Assembly: GCA_041391365.1 (NCBI GenBank)
Contig: JAWKOC010000005.1
Coordinates: forward strand, 1-64,000
Origin: JAGRAX01 sp041391365
GTDB lineage: Bacteria; Bdellovibrionota_G; JALEGL01; JAGRMV01
Length of the DNA: 64,000 nucleotides
Reading direction: 5' to 3'
Shown here: one piece after another, positions 63,915 through 64,000 of the stretch
Position numbering within the stretch: position 1 is the stretch's first letter
Layout: each line of letters opens with the position of its first letter
Translations under genes and position numbers: made by a program
Notes under the pieces: model-generated
What the model was told of the DNA's origin: nothing
The model's input: only the letters and a program-made list of their open reading frames with translations
Database searches by the model: none

Positions 63915-64000
63915 TTAATTATGACCGCGTTTGTTGGATCGGTGATCTCGATCTCCTCGATGATTGTTCGAGGAAGAACGACCGCCACCTCGTGGTCCAC
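63915..64000 (-). CDS. C-terminal RG-rich tail of a gene running off the window
   Basis: The last 27 codons before a TAA (63915-63917) read GPRGGGRSSSNNHRGDRD and end in KRGHN. Such Gly/Arg/Asn/His-rich tails are common in DEAD-box RNA helicases and cold-shock RNA-binding proteins. Another frame is also open here, so both the frame and the identity are tentative. Confidence 0.35.
   Translation of the reverse strand, partial: GPRGGGRSSSNNHRGDRDHRSNKRGHN

Overview
The window reads as chromosome of a Gram-negative, respiring, moderate-GC bacterium. Outer-membrane phospholipase A, a second beta-barrel protein, type IV pilus-type minor pilins, a CcmH-like cytochrome c maturation factor, heme synthesis genes and a FadE-type acyl-CoA dehydrogenase support this. 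The gene mix (nickel SOD, Bacteroidetes-style dCTP deaminase, TopA without zinc fingers, lexA-imuA-imuB-dnaE2) would suit Bdellovibrionota or another former deltaproteobacterial lineage, but I cannot fix the taxon from the sequence. No tRNA, rRNA, CRISPR array, transposase or prophage was seen.

Layout. 1-2178: minor pilin operon (minus). 2581-5050: hemE-hemY. 5140-7619: class I aldolase and an RlmD-type methyltransferase. 7643-8109: two tandem copies of a structured repeat. 8113-13296: phoB-phoR-pstC-pstA-pstB-phoU (minus), with no pstS. 13444-18081: a nucleoside-type ABC importer whose binding protein and first permease are broken. 18113-19586: an Fe(II)/2OG-like oxygenase with an HxG motif, then CcmH. 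19650-25584: SOS operon lexA-imuA-imuB-dnaE2 with a decayed imuB and a double LexA-type operator. 25715-29293: exported proteins and an SpmA-SpmB fusion. 29333-32428: FAD oxidoreductase, epimerase, DUF1499 protein, and dps with an internal stop. 32738-36535: CobB sirtuin and a three-gene exported transglutaminase-like cluster. 36711-41349: ribosomal proteins L28, L33, L31 and S14, nickel SOD and LeuRS. 41414-46729: SufE, Dcd, Gfo/Idh, ROK kinase and HIT protein. 46937-54952: TopA, broken FeSOD, HtpX, EEP-family protein and FadE. 54956-64000: photolyase, PerR-like regulator, serine hydrolase, MFS, PhzF, GIY-YIG, DUF4380, PldA, and the edge of an RG-rich protein.

Two themes tie the region together. 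First, regulation: the same 15-bp palindrome lies upstream of dps and of the Fur/PerR-like gene, indicating a peroxide regulon, and two overlapping copies of ATATTAC-N3-GTAATAT cover the lexA start. Second, gene decay: sodB, dps, imuB, the ABC-importer binding protein and permease, a pilin gene and one exported-protein gene are broken, while housekeeping genes are intact. sodB also carries altered active-site residues and imuB has several lesions, so sequencing error alone does not explain the pattern. The intact nickel SOD, with a Sec-type signal peptide that would expose the nickel hook directly, may have made the iron SOD dispensable.
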